Positions 1-9,809 are shown, counted from the first letter of the stretch. The stretch is DNA of 64,000 bases from Prosthecobacter debontii (GCF_900167535.1 NZ_FUYE01000005.1:248001-312000), one strand, 5' to 3'. A program made the numbers and translations. Notes: a model not told the origin generated them from the letters alone.

Positions 1-2530
1 GTTGATAAGGGCGCACGGGCGGGCCTCCCAAAGCGGGGTTCAACAGGCCTGAGACGGTGAGGGCGGCATCGCGTAACATCCAGCTAGGGAGTCGGAAACG
101 CGGTCCACGTGCGAGCAGACGATTCTGCGGATCCCGTTCGATGAGATCCGCACTGGTTGCTGAATCCTGGCGATACGTCTCACTGGTGACGATTTGCCGA
201 ATCAGATGCTTCACATCCCAGCCATGCTTCATGAAATCGACTGCGAGCCAATCCAATAACTCCGGATGGGTGGGGCGTTCTCCCTGCAAGCCGAAATCGT
301 CGGGTGTGCGCACCAGCCCATACCCGAAGAACATCTGCCACAAGTGATTGACGAAAACACGAGCGGTGAGGGGATTTTCCTTGGATGTGATCCAGCGGGC
401 AAGGCCTAACCGATTGCGTGATTCACCTGAGGGCCAGGCCGCGATGGCTGCTGGAACGTCTTGCTGAACCTTGTCGCCATGTTTGTCCCAGACACCACGG
501 ACTAGGATGTGGGTTTCACGCGGTTCTTTGCGTTCGGCTAAAACCATGACGCTGAGTTTGCCCGCGCCGGCTTTGACTTCCTGAAGCTGAGCGGTTGCGC
601 GCTCCAGGGCCGTTTTGGCTTCTTGATAAGGTGCGTAGTCCTCTAGGAACTGAGCGAAGAGGCGGTCATGCAAGGCTGGAGGAAGTTGGTCGAGGTCTTT
701 GATTCCTGCGCTGGCTAACTGTTCCAGAGGGGCTGGCTCCAGGCTATTCACGGCAGGGCCGGGTTGATCCGTGATGGAAAGACGAAAGCGCCCAATATTG
801 GCATCTCCCTGGGTGGAGCGATGCAGCATTTCAAAGATGAGCTCTTCCTCCGCATCCAGCGACAAAGGGGCGGCAAGCGCAAACACGGCCGTGTGAGGCT
901 GCGTTTGTTGGGCCCCACGAGTCGTCCAGCCATTGCGCGGATCATCATCCAGGGTGCCTTTGACACTGCCATACTCGCGGGCGGCCTTTTTATCGGTGGG
1001 AGTGAACTCGGCGTCGGCCACCGCATTCTTCACGGCGATGTCGCGGATCTGGGTGCTGCCTCGGCGGCGCACCTGAACTTTAATGTCTGTCAGGATGAAC
1101 TCTCCTGAAGCTCCTCGTGATAAACCTCCCTGAGTATGACTGGCGTGGGGAAACACTTCCAGCTTCAGGCCTGTGATGCGTGACTGTTTCACGGGCGCGA
1201 TGAGCCGATAGTCATCCTGCTTTCGATTCGGACCTGAGGCCTGCACGGTGCCGTCTTTTTCTTGTTTCAGGAGGGTGCCTTCCTCGGACTCCAATTGGCC
1301 GTGCAGCACCTGCCACGCTTTGTAACTGGGCTTGGTGCTTTGCCACCGATCTTGGAGCCAGTTCTTAAAAGGTGATTCAGCAGCGGCACGTGCTTGCTTT
1401 TCCAGAGGCGTCCGCTCAGCCACCAGCGCTTCCGCTTCGCGAACGGCTCGTTTGGAGAGGGGCGATTGATAGCTCAGGTAGGGCTTAGCATTCGTGCCTG
1501 CACGGCCATCTTCATCGATGCTATTGAAGAAAGCTGCGAGGCTGTAGTAGTCCGCATGAGTGATGGGATCAAACTTGTGCGTGTGACATTGCGTGCAACC
1601 TAACGTTAGGCCGAGCCAAACCGTGCCGGTGGTATTGACGCGATCAATCACATAATCTACCCGCGACTCCTCTTTATCCCGCCCTCCTTCACCATTGGTC
1701 ATGTGGTTGCGGTGAAAACACGTGGCGATCTTTTGTTCTGCGGTGGCATTGGGCAAGAGGTCGCCTGCGAATTGTTCCAGCGTGAATTGATCGAAGGGTT
1801 TGTTCTCGTTGAAGGACTGCACCACGTAGTCTCGCCAGGGCCAGTTGGTTCGGTTGGCATCCGCCTGGAATCCATCGGTGTCTGCATACCTGGCGGCATC
1901 CAGCCACCACATGGCCATGCGTTCACCGAAGTGTGGGGAGGCTAACAAGCGATCCACCGTTTCCTCAAACTGAGGGGGTGAAAAAGCGGCGACATCCGCA
2001 GGCGTCGGCGGAAGGCCCGTGAGGTCGAAGGAGAGCCGGCGCAGGAGCGTGTGTGGAGGTGCTTCTGGGGAAGGGGAGAGACCCTCTTTGGACAATCGAG
2101 CTCGAACCCAGTGATCCACGGGATGCCCTTTCACCGGTCGCTGAACAGGCTTCTCAAAGGCCCAATGCTTACCCCAGGGGGCTCCTTCTTGAATCCAGCG
2201 TTGGAGAGTCGCTGTTTGGTCTGCGGTGAGCCGAGGTTTATGGGACTTCGGCGGGGGCATCAGATCGTCGAGATTCTCGGTGAGAATCCGGCTGATGAAA
2301 TCACTGGCGTGGGGCTGGCCAGGCTTGATCACTGCGAGGGCTCCCTCACGAGTGTCGAGTCTCAAATCCGCTTTGCGATGCGCTTCATCTTGGCCATGGC
2401 AGCTCAGACAATTGTCAGAGAGAATGGGCAAGACGTCTCGACTAAAGCTCACCGGCTCCACTGCCACGATAAAGGCGGGCAGTGAAAGAAGGATGGACAG
2501 CAGCAGACGGGGGGACATGGAGTTAACCAT
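1..2530 (-). CDS. Secreted DUF1549/DUF1553 (PSD1-type) cytochrome, 3' end outside window
   Basis: The frame is open from an ATG at 2530 to the window edge, about 843 codons, so the C-terminus is missing. Residues 1-24 look like a signal peptide. A single c-type heme motif CLSCH lies at residues 41-45, followed by the planctomycete cytochrome C region, then DUF1549 (RRLSFDLTGLPPT motif and a second CTQCH in its core) and DUF1553 (MFFGYGLVRTPDDFG; HPELLDWLA; the last visible residues are GLLNPALGGPPVRPYQ). An in-frame ATG at 2518 is an alternative start. Members of this family are exported, usually lie next to DUF1501 proteins and are linked to polysaccharide or sulfatase metabolism in Planctomycetes and Verrucomicrobia; the enzymatic activity is not known. 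It starts 57 bp downstream of tgt on the same strand. Confidence 0.9.
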   Translation of the reverse strand, partial: MVNSMSPRLLLSILLSLPAFIVAVEPVSFSRDVLPILSDNCLSCHGQDEAHRKADLRLDTREGALAVIKPGQPHASDFISRILTENLDDLMPPPKSHKPRLTADQTATLQRWIQEGAPWGKHWAFEKPVQRPVKGHPVDHWVRARLSKEGLSPSPEAPPHTLLRRLSFDLTGLPPTPADVAAFSPPQFEETVDRLLASPHFGERMAMWWLDAARYADTDGFQADANRTNWPWRDYVVQSFNENKPFDQFTLEQFAGDLLPNATAEQKIATCFHRNHMTNGEGGRDKEESRVDYVIDRVNTTGTVWLGLTLGCTQCHTHKFDPITHADYYSLAAFFNSIDEDGRAGTNAKPYLSYQSPLSKRAVREAEALVAERTPLEKQARAAAESPFKNWLQDRWQSTKPSYKAWQVLHGQLESEEGTLLKQEKDGTVQASGPNRKQDDYRLIAPVKQSRITGLKLEVFPHASHTQGGLSRGASGEFILTDIKVQVRRRGSTQIRDIAVKNAVADAEFTPTDKKAAREYGSVKGTLDDDPRNGWTTRGAQQTQPHTAVFALAAPLSLDAEEELIFEMLHRSTQGDANIGRFRLSITDQPGPAVNSLEPAPLEQLASAGIKDLDQLPPALHDRLFAQFLEDYAPYQEAKTALERATAQLQEVKAGAGKLSVMVLAERKEPRETHILVRGVWDKHGDKVQQDVPAAIAAWPSGESRNRLGLARWITSKENPLTARVFVNHLWQMFFGYGLVRTPDDFGLQGERPTHPELLDWLAVDFMKHGWDVKHLIRQIVTSETYRQDSATSADLIERDPQNRLLARGPRFRLPSWMLRDAALTVSGLLNPALGGPPVRPYQ

Positions 2531-2587
2531 GCCATAAGGAACGGTCCGCACCATGCAGGGTGCAGGATTTGCCTTTGGATTATCCGG

Positions 2588-4303
2588 CTATGCTGAGGCG
2601 GTTGTGGAGATAGGCTCCGAAATCGTCTCCGGGAGGCCCAAAATCATCTCCGCAGGGCCGGGTGCTTGCGCCTGGATTGCTGCCAACGGTCCTTGCAAAA
2701 GCGTCCAGCTCAAACCCTCGCGATAGCGTGATTTCCAGTGTCCGCGACGCAGGACGGTATCCGCTGCGCCATGGCGAAGGTAGGCGAAATAACGCTTGTG
2801 ACTCAGCGCGAGACGAAGCGCGGAAACATCTTCTGTTAGGCTGACGAGATGCATGGGACGCACCGGGCCTTTGGAGGATTCCTCTTCATACACAAGGATG
2901 GCTGCAAGGGCTGAATCTGCCGCTCCCAGGTCCAGATCCCATATGATCAATGGGGTTGCCTCCTCCGGAGATTGATCGGCGGGTAAACGAAGATGAAGGG
3001 CCAGTTGAGCCGCTTGGGGCCATTGATGGATATCAGCCTCCGTGGGGACGGTTTTGCCCGAGGTGACATGCACAATGCGGGCGGGTTTGCCGGGATCGAG
3101 TTGGAGTTCGTAATCGCCGATTCGGTGACCGTGATCGGGACTGATGACGGGTGGGCGTTCCTGGGTAACAGGGAAGTCGAGATCTTCGGCCTGGAGGATC
3201 TGACGCTTTTCCTCATACAGCTTCAGAAAGCAATCCTCCAAGATGCTCTGACGGATCTCTCGCATCAGTTGATGGTAGAAATGAATGTTATGCTGGCCCA
3301 TGAGCTGCCAGCCCAAGGGTTCTTGAGTTTTGACCAAGTGATGCAGGTAAGCCCGGCTGTATTTCTGGCATGCTGAACAGGTGCAGGCGGGATCAAGCGG
3401 TCGATCCGAGAACTTATGCACGGTGCGACGGATCTGAACCATACCACGCGAAGTGAAAGCGGTGCCATGCTTAGCCACCTGCGTGGGGATGATGCAGTCA
3501 AACATATCCACTCCGCGATGCACTGCCTCCAGCACATCCAGAGGCGTGCCGACACCCATGAGGTAACGCGGACGATCCTCCGGCAGGAGTGCGGCGGTGA
3601 CTTCGCAGGTGTCTTCGCGCTCTTGTTTGGCCTCCCCGACCGCCAAGCCGCCGATGGCAAATCCATCAAAAGGAAGCTGCATCAGCCCCTCGGCACTCTC
3701 CTGCCGCAGGTGCGGATACAAGGCTCCCTGAACAATGCCGAACATGGATTGAGGCGAGTCCTTGCGCGCCGCCAGACTGCGCACGGCCCAGCGTTGGGTA
3801 ATTTGGAGCGCCGCCCGGGCTGCCTTTTCATCCGCTGTCGAGGGGATGCACTGATCCAGCACCATCATGATATCACTGCCGATGGCCATCTGAGTTTCGA
3901 TGCTCAGTTCAGGACTCAGCAGGATGCGGCGGCCATCTACATAACTCTGAAACACCGCGCCTTCTTCACGCATGGAACGGGAGTGAGGAAGCGAGAAGAT
4001 CTGATACCCGCCTGAATCCGTGAGCACGGAGCCCGGCCACTGCATGAAAGGATGGATGCCTCCCATCTTCTGAAACACCTCCGGACCGGGGCGTAGTAGC
4101 AGGTGATAGGTATTGGCCAGGAGGATTTGTGAACCCGACTCATGTAGGCTCTCGGGAAGCTGCGCCTTCACAGTCGCCTGGGTGCCGACCGGCATGAACA
4201 AAGGCGTGCGCACGGTGGTATGCAGCGTGCGGAAAGTGGCGGCACGAGCGCGCGAACCGCTGGCGCGGGCTTCTAGGCGAAAGTCGAGTCGGGAGGGGGA
4301 CAT
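2588..4303 (-). CDS. tgt: tRNA-guanine(34) transglycosylase with C-terminal MnmC-like extension
   Basis: Residues 1-380 are a complete bacterial TGT, which exchanges guanine 34 for preQ1 in tRNAs with GUN anticodons. DSGGYQIFSL holds the general-base Asp96, FDCIIPT holds the nucleophile Asp269, and Cys307, Cys309, Cys312 and His321/322 form the zinc site. The usual PTR after the nucleophile is PTQ (Gln275). Residues about 385-571 are extra: the stretch IIWDLDLGAADSALAAIL followed by LHLVSLT...LRLALSHKRYF resembles the SAM-binding core of MnmC/DUF752 tRNA methyltransferases, but the DPFSP-type motif expected near the end is absent and the protein stops at EMILGLPETISE. The start is supported by a rare good ribosome-binding sequence, GGAGAGGAG, just upstream. 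The transferase call is firm; the extension's activity is a guess. Confidence 0.92.
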   Translation of the reverse strand: MSPSRLDFRLEARASGSRARAATFRTLHTTVRTPLFMPVGTQATVKAQLPESLHESGSQILLANTYHLLLRPGPEVFQKMGGIHPFMQWPGSVLTDSGGYQIFSLPHSRSMREEGAVFQSYVDGRRILLSPELSIETQMAIGSDIMMVLDQCIPSTADEKAARAALQITQRWAVRSLAARKDSPQSMFGIVQGALYPHLRQESAEGLMQLPFDGFAIGGLAVGEAKQEREDTCEVTAALLPEDRPRYLMGVGTPLDVLEAVHRGVDMFDCIIPTQVAKHGTAFTSRGMVQIRRTVHKFSDRPLDPACTCSACQKYSRAYLHHLVKTQEPLGWQLMGQHNIHFYHQLMREIRQSILEDCFLKLYEEKRQILQAEDLDFPVTQERPPVISPDHGHRIGDYELQLDPGKPARIVHVTSGKTVPTEADIHQWPQAAQLALHLRLPADQSPEEATPLIIWDLDLGAADSALAAILVYEEESSKGPVRPMHLVSLTEDVSALRLALSHKRYFAYLRHGAADTVLRRGHWKSRYREGLSWTLLQGPLAAIQAQAPGPAEMILGLPETISEPISTTASA

Positions 4304-4366
4304 GAACTCCTCTCCCTATCGCTGATTCAGGCCACGTCGAGAGGCAATGATGGCGTGAGGCCCATG

Positions 4367-5578
4367 TTATCCGCGACGGATCTCTGATCCCTTGAACCGG
4401 ATGCCAAAGCGAAAGACCTTTTTCTTCCGGCACTGGATCTGACCGGTTTGGAGATCAAACTTCTCAGGGATCTCAATGTGATGGAGATCCACGGTTGCGT
4501 GGAAACCGCGCTCGGAGAAGACATCGATCAAAATCGCCAGGGCCTGAGGATCGTGAAAGAGAGCATCTTCCGAATTGATATCCGCCCGGCCTGAGATGGC
4601 GTGGCGAACGATGATGGGCATCATCTTTTCTTCGATGAAGGTCACCACGGCGTTCATCAGGTCAGGTTTCTCAACCTTGTAGCTATCCAACCGCCGCACC
4701 AGATCCTGGCGAGCATGACGGACGATCTCGCTGGCCAGCGGCAGCTTGCGCAGAAGGTCGAAGGTGCGGGGATCCAGTTCAAGGGAGCTCTGGTATTCGA
4801 GTTCGCGAACGATGTTTTCCTGCACCCGCTCCAGCGAGGCCTGGGCATTGATGAAGTGATAGTGGAAGATCTCCTTCAGGGAAACCAAGGCATCATAGGT
4901 CTTTTCTTTGAAGACCTTGTAACGATTCCGTGCCAGAGCGGGATCAAAGTCCGTCGCTCGTTCCTCCCAGAGTTCACCTAGACCGGAGCGGCGCACCTCT
5001 TCATTGTGAGCCAGCACTTCCTGACCGCGCTTGAGCTGTCGAGCGATGCTTTCGCTCTCATCCACGAACAGCACCATGATGTGAAAGATGGGCTGCTTGA
5101 AATGGAAGGCTTCGGGGGTTTCGGAGAAGTCGCGGCGCAGCCGCATCATTTCATCGAAGAGCAATTTCAGACACTCCACCTGAACCTTGGTGCGAGGGAA
5201 TCCATCCAGGATGGCACCATTCTGTTGCTCAGGTTCCAGCAGCTTGCGGATGAGAATGCTGACCACTTCTCGATCTCCCACCATGCCGCCTTGGGACTTG
5301 AGTTTTTTAGCCTCAGGGCTGTCGAGCAGCGCACTCACCACGATGGGTTCCGCCGTGATGCCTCGGAGTTTCCGAATGAAATCGGTGTTGGTCCCTTTCC
5401 CCGCGCCGGGGGCACCGCCGAGCAAAATGAGCTCTTTTGGGAAGCGCAGTTTCTCGCGTCCATATTCGTCCTCCAGCTCTTTCCAGACTTGGCTGAAGAT
5501 GATCTGAGCATCCTTGATTTCCAGATCCGCCGGAGCGGTGGATTTGACGGGTGAGGGTTCGGCAGGGGTGGGATGCAT
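4367..5578 (-). CDS. Adenylate-kinase-like nucleoside monophosphate kinase with long C-terminal domain
   Basis: The protein has 403 residues. A Walker A loop GAPGAGKGT lies at residues 55-63, and DGFPRT at 125-130 is the NMP-binding/CORE motif of adenylate kinases, so residues 45-230 should phosphorylate a nucleoside monophosphate. Ordinary adenylate kinases are about 215 residues; the N-terminal 45 residues and C-terminal 170 residues are extra and I recognise no domain in them. It lies 63 bp upstream of tgt on the same strand and may share its transcript. It could be a lineage-specific kinase rather than the housekeeping Adk. Confidence 0.75.
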   Translation of the reverse strand: MHPTPAEPSPVKSTAPADLEIKDAQIIFSQVWKELEDEYGREKLRFPKELILLGGAPGAGKGTNTDFIRKLRGITAEPIVVSALLDSPEAKKLKSQGGMVGDREVVSILIRKLLEPEQQNGAILDGFPRTKVQVECLKLLFDEMMRLRRDFSETPEAFHFKQPIFHIMVLFVDESESIARQLKRGQEVLAHNEEVRRSGLGELWEERATDFDPALARNRYKVFKEKTYDALVSLKEIFHYHFINAQASLERVQENIVRELEYQSSLELDPRTFDLLRKLPLASEIVRHARQDLVRRLDSYKVEKPDLMNAVVTFIEEKMMPIIVRHAISGRADINSEDALFHDPQALAILIDVFSERGFHATVDLHHIEIPEKFDLQTGQIQCRKKKVFRFGIRFKGSEIRRG

Positions 5579-5601
5579 GCCGTGGGATTATCCCAAGGGA
5601 A

Positions 5602-5709
5602 GGGACTTGCCAAGCGGATTCAAGGAGCGGCACTTGCCAAGTGCCGGGAATGATGAAGGGACTTGGCAAGTCCCTCTCCTTGGGCTGAGGCTGCAAGTCC
5701 CTCTCCTTG
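5602..5709. repeat. Cluster of short palindromes and a direct repeat
   Basis: The gap between the kinase and the heme protein holds two perfect hairpins with 8-bp arms and a 1-nt loop: GGCACTTG/CAAGTGCC at 5629-5645 and GGGACTTG/CAAGTCCC at 5658-5674. A partial copy GGGACTTGCCAAG lies at 5602-5614. The 17-mer GCAAGTCCCTCTCCTTG occurs at 5666-5682 and again at 5693-5709. It is a REP-like intergenic element; a role as a terminator between two minus-strand genes is possible but there is no T-run. Confidence 0.7.
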
Positions 5710-5714
5710 ATAAC

Positions 5715-8700
5715 CTAGCCCTTCAGCGTCATGAGATACGCTAACAAATCCGCCACTTGTTGGTCCTGTAGGCCATCCAGAAGTCCTTCGGGCATGAGGC
5801 TGCGGCGGATGAATTGGGTATGACGCACGCCGGTTTTAGGGATGCGACGATCTGCCATTCCAGGCTGACGCACCACATAGGCCTGGGTGTCTTCATTGAC
5901 GTAAAAGGCATCCAGCAGATCGCCATTGGTCATCTCCATTCGGAAGATGCGATAACCGGGTTCCATGGCCGCATTGGGGGTGAGGATATTGCGCAGCACC
6001 GCCTCCAGTCCCATGGCCCCAGCACCGCTGAGGTTGGGGCCGATCTGGCCTCCGGTGTTACCGATCTGATGGCAGGCTAGGCACAGGGCCGAGAGGGCCT
6101 TCCCAGCTTGGGCATTACCTTGAGTCGTAAGAGCGGAGTATTTGGCAAACTTCGTTTCCAAGGCCTGCGCTTGTTCTTCAGTCAGGAGGGGCGGTGTATC
6201 GAGCGTTTTGGCGAGGCGTGCACCGAGGCTAAAGCGACTCTTGGAGGTCGGATAAGCGATGTGGCCATCGTCAGCTTCGAGAGAGCGATCAAAGGTCGAT
6301 CGAATCTCGGTGGCACTTCGAGCCGACTTCCAAACGCGAAACTCAGTGATCACACCCGAGGTGCCTTGATGGGGGCCGCTCCAGCCGATCTTGCAGTTTT
6401 CGAAACGGCCGGTGTGCCGACGGGAACTGGTGGCATCCAATTCACCGTTTTGATAGAGGCGGAACACACCCTCCGCATCTCGAGTCACGGCTAGATGGGT
6501 CCAGAGATCGGGCGTCATCGGTTTCTTCGAGGTGACGATGTCGTTCACACCCCCTCCGATCCAGACCCGGAATTGGGAGCGGAAGAAATTGAGATCGATC
6601 TGTCCTTGGCTGCCCAGAAGGCTGTCTTCATTGCTGATGCCGGGGGACAAACGCACCCAGGCTTCGACGGTAAACGGGCCTTCAAGATGGATCTGGCTAT
6701 CCACCCAAGCGGTATCGCGACCATCCAGCAGCAAGACGTCCCGAAACACGCCGCCTAACTTCTTCTGCAACTGAGTCACGAGGGGATCATCTCCCAGCAC
6801 AATGGCCAGACGTTCAACCGTGGAACCCTCAAGGTCAGACTGAGGAAGTGTCTCGTCCAAGAGACCTTGAACCACGGTCTTCGCGCCCGATTTCGAACTG
6901 GAAAGCGCTTTGAGGGCACCTCGGCGTTGAGCAGGCGTTAACGCAGGATAGAGTGACAAAAATTGCGCACCTGCTTCTTCTGAACTAGAGGCCGCCAAGG
7001 CCTCGACGGCAGCGTCCCGAAGGGCGGAGTCTGGGGGCTCTTGAGCCAGCTTGGCAAACAGTTTGACTTCGGTGCTGCGAAGGTCTCTCAGCGTGTGGAG
7101 CAGGGGGACGTCAGGTGCGCTTTTGACCCAGGTGATCAATTCGTCTTCAAGCCCCTGAAGCTGAAAACCGCTGATGAGTTGAAGAGCTAAGGACCGAGCC
7201 TCTTTGGACTGGAGCATGGCGTGAGCGGCATCCGTCAAAAAAGGCGCGAGTTGAGAAGGGTCTAACTTGGTGCGTTGAGCCAGGAGTTTTTCAGCCACCA
7301 CTGCTTGCGATTTTGGCTGCGTGAGAAGTTGCCTCAAAGCCTGAGCCACCCCTTCCTCATGGGGAAATTGAGCGAGACGCAAGAGTTCTTCTTCATTGGG
7401 GGAACGATCCAAGAGCGGGAGGAGACGCGCAACGCGTGCAGCGCTGGCTTTGGGTTCAAGCGCTAACGCCGCAAGTAAACGTGCTTCAAGGGGGACTTTC
7501 GAAGCCGCCTCTGAGTCGAGAAACGCAGCGACGACATCCGGCTGTTTCTCCAAGAACATGCGGACAAGGAAACGTTCGAACTCCCGATCATAAGCCTCAC
7601 GGATGGGCAGTAACTGCTTGCTGCGTGAGGAGGGCGCTAAGGGGCCGGGGAGGCTAGGCTTGGCGAAGGCGAGAAGCTTGATCATGTTTTCCTCAGTAAG
7701 CTCGCCAGCATACTCTCGGATCTGACGTGTAGCGGCAGGAGCCGCATAGTCAGACACAGCCCAATGAGTGGCGGGCAATGCTTTTCGATCCGCTAACGTC
7801 TGCCAAGCCATGTGCATTCGACCAATGGGCTTTTGTCCGAGCATCGGGATGAGTGCATCGGTGCTGAGTTGAGTGAAGTCGGGGATGGGCCTTGAGGCTT
7901 TTTTCGGGACGATCCTCCAGATGCGGCCTCGGGTCTTGTCCCGGTCAGGGTGCGAGCGGGGAACTTCGTTGTGGGAGATGATTTTGTTATACCAATCCAC
8001 GATGTAGATGCAGCCATCGGGGCCGTTGGTGAGTCCCACGGGGCGGAAAAAGGGATCATCGCAGGTGATGAGGTCGGGGAGTTGTTCGAGCTTCCAATAC
8101 GCACCATCACGATGCATGGCGAGAGTTTGGACCTTGGAGGTGATCGGATTGGCCACGGCCATGATATGGGCGGCCTTGGCATCTCGGAGGGGACCGCTTT
8201 CAATCAGAGCTAGGCCACTCAGTCCAGTGCCGCCCATGCGGAACTCAGCTTGAGGGGGGAACGCTGGTTGGTAGCTCTTTTTGAGGGCTTCCATCCCACC
8301 TGGGTAATAGGCGTATTCATGGAAAGGCATGATGGGATAGCCATAGTCGTTGGCCTCCTGGATGAACGCTTCGCCTTCGCCAGTGATCGCTAAGCCCCAA
8401 ATGTTGTTAGGTCCCACGCTGGTGACTTCGAATTGGCTGCCGTCAGGTCGCATGCGGGCCATGCCGCACTTGGGGTAATCCACGATCTCATTGCTGCCGG
8501 GTTTATGGACCTGGCTGTTATTGAACAAGCCCTGAGCCATCCAGATCCAGCCACCTGGGGCGCGGGTGAATTGATGCGGGAAGAGATGGGAGTCTTGCAC
8601 CCCGAAACCTGTTAGGACCACCTCATGAGTGTCGGCTTGACCATCCCCATTCGTGTCTTTGAAGAGCTTGAGATCATGGCCGTGCTGGATGTAACACGTG

Positions 8701-9809
8701 TCCCCGTTCCCCCAGGGCAGAATGCCGAGCGGGATGGCGAGACCCTCGGCAAAGATCGTCGGATCGGTCAGTCCAGTTGAGGGAATCTTTTGGTTCAAGG
8801 CCTCACGTGGATAAACGAGGACTTTGTCCTTCCCGCGCCCCTCATAAACGGCTTCAGCAGCCGCTGGGTTTTCATTGGCATCCACGGGATACTCGAGGGC
8901 TGTCTGCGTCCACATCCGCCCACGTTGGTCAAAGTAAACACTGACGAATTTGCCCAGTCCGTCGCTCTCCTGAACAACCAGTTCGATGTCGTAACCTTCA
9001 GGGAGATGGAAGAGCTTCCGTTGTTCTTGGGCCGTTCTAGGGGTGCCTTGAATGTTGTTGTAACTGATGTCTCGTTTGGGCTGCGCGCTGCTGGCTTGCG
9101 GCTTTGGTGTTAGTGGTGGCGCGACCAGCTTGCGTGCGCCTTCAACCCCACCGAGGGATTTCCACGTGGGCGCTTGGGAAGTCGGTGGTAGTTCCTCCAG
9201 TGTGATGTCTTTCACCTGCACCAAACAGGCACCGCCACTATGAACCTGAGGACCGATCTGACCATCGAGAGCGATGTTCGAATCCGTTTCCGTGTAATCA
9301 ATGGCCGCCACATCATTGATCCAGACTTGGATGCGTGTGCCTTCCGCGCGGATGCGATATTCATTCCAGCCATAGACATCCACAGCCTTGTCCAAAGCGG
9401 CTTCATCGAGAGGTTCGGCAATGACTTTGTTTCGACGAAACTCATCGTAGATCTTGCCAAACCAGCCTTGGCCGCAGTCCACTTGATACCCACTCATGTG
9501 ATGCCCTCCTGGTACCCGCAGACTGCGGATCTGGATGCCGCTGTTGATCAGGCCCGTGGTTGGGTCACCACTGCATTTGATCTTCATTTTGAGATCGAAG
9601 TTTTGATAACTCCGGTTCGTGCAGATGAAGTAGTTCTGCTTGATCTTTTCCGTGGTGGACCCGCCTGTGATCATGCCATCTTCCACACGCCAGATGCTGG
9701 GGTCGTAATCCCAACCGTCGAGGGTTTTCCCATCAAAGAGAGAAACGCTCTCGGCTCTCACCATGGAGGCGAGAGTGATGAGCATGAAAAAAGAAGCGAT
9801 GAAGCGCAT
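5715..9809 (-). CDS. Secreted multidomain heme protein: DUF1080, PVC dehydrogenase, HEAT, LamG, cytochrome c
   Basis: The protein has 1364 residues with a signal peptide at 1-19. Domain order: DUF1080 (3-keto-disaccharide hydrolase-like, LamG fold) about 20-210; a PVC-type membrane-bound dehydrogenase beta-propeller about 265-650, recognised by FHLPEGYDIELV, SVYFDQRGRMW and GPDGCIYIVDWYN; HEAT-like alpha repeats about 700-1040; a second LamG-type domain about 1060-1215; and a C-terminal heme domain with CLACH (Cys1243, Cys1246, His1247) followed by the family's GYRIFRMEMTNGD and IPKTGVRHTQFIRRSLMPEGL blocks. Such proteins act outside the cytoplasmic membrane, probably passing electrons from sugar oxidation to a heme; the substrate is unknown. 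The gene stands alone with the palindromic repeat at its 3' side. Confidence 0.9.
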   Translation of the reverse strand: MRFIASFFMLITLASMVRAESVSLFDGKTLDGWDYDPSIWRVEDGMITGGSTTEKIKQNYFICTNRSYQNFDLKMKIKCSGDPTTGLINSGIQIRSLRVPGGHHMSGYQVDCGQGWFGKIYDEFRRNKVIAEPLDEAALDKAVDVYGWNEYRIRAEGTRIQVWINDVAAIDYTETDSNIALDGQIGPQVHSGGACLVQVKDITLEELPPTSQAPTWKSLGGVEGARKLVAPPLTPKPQASSAQPKRDISYNNIQGTPRTAQEQRKLFHLPEGYDIELVVQESDGLGKFVSVYFDQRGRMWTQTALEYPVDANENPAAAEAVYEGRGKDKVLVYPREALNQKIPSTGLTDPTIFAEGLAIPLGILPWGNGDTCYIQHGHDLKLFKDTNGDGQADTHEVVLTGFGVQDSHLFPHQFTRAPGGWIWMAQGLFNNSQVHKPGSNEIVDYPKCGMARMRPDGSQFEVTSVGPNNIWGLAITGEGEAFIQEANDYGYPIMPFHEYAYYPGGMEALKKSYQPAFPPQAEFRMGGTGLSGLALIESGPLRDAKAAHIMAVANPITSKVQTLAMHRDGAYWKLEQLPDLITCDDPFFRPVGLTNGPDGCIYIVDWYNKIISHNEVPRSHPDRDKTRGRIWRIVPKKASRPIPDFTQLSTDALIPMLGQKPIGRMHMAWQTLADRKALPATHWAVSDYAAPAATRQIREYAGELTEENMIKLLAFAKPSLPGPLAPSSRSKQLLPIREAYDREFERFLVRMFLEKQPDVVAAFLDSEAASKVPLEARLLAALALEPKASAARVARLLPLLDRSPNEEELLRLAQFPHEEGVAQALRQLLTQPKSQAVVAEKLLAQRTKLDPSQLAPFLTDAAHAMLQSKEARSLALQLISGFQLQGLEDELITWVKSAPDVPLLHTLRDLRSTEVKLFAKLAQEPPDSALRDAAVEALAASSSEEAGAQFLSLYPALTPAQRRGALKALSSSKSGAKTVVQGLLDETLPQSDLEGSTVERLAIVLGDDPLVTQLQKKLGGVFRDVLLLDGRDTAWVDSQIHLEGPFTVEAWVRLSPGISNEDSLLGSQGQIDLNFFRSQFRVWIGGGVNDIVTSKKPMTPDLWTHLAVTRDAEGVFRLYQNGELDATSSRRHTGRFENCKIGWSGPHQGTSGVITEFRVWKSARSATEIRSTFDRSLEADDGHIAYPTSKSRFSLGARLAKTLDTPPLLTEEQAQALETKFAKYSALTTQGNAQAGKALSALCLACHQIGNTGGQIGPNLSGAGAMGLEAVLRNILTPNAAMEPGYRIFRMEMTNGDLLDAFYVNEDTQAYVVRQPGMADRRIPKTGVRHTQFIRRSLMPEGLLDGLQDQQVADLLAYLMTLKG

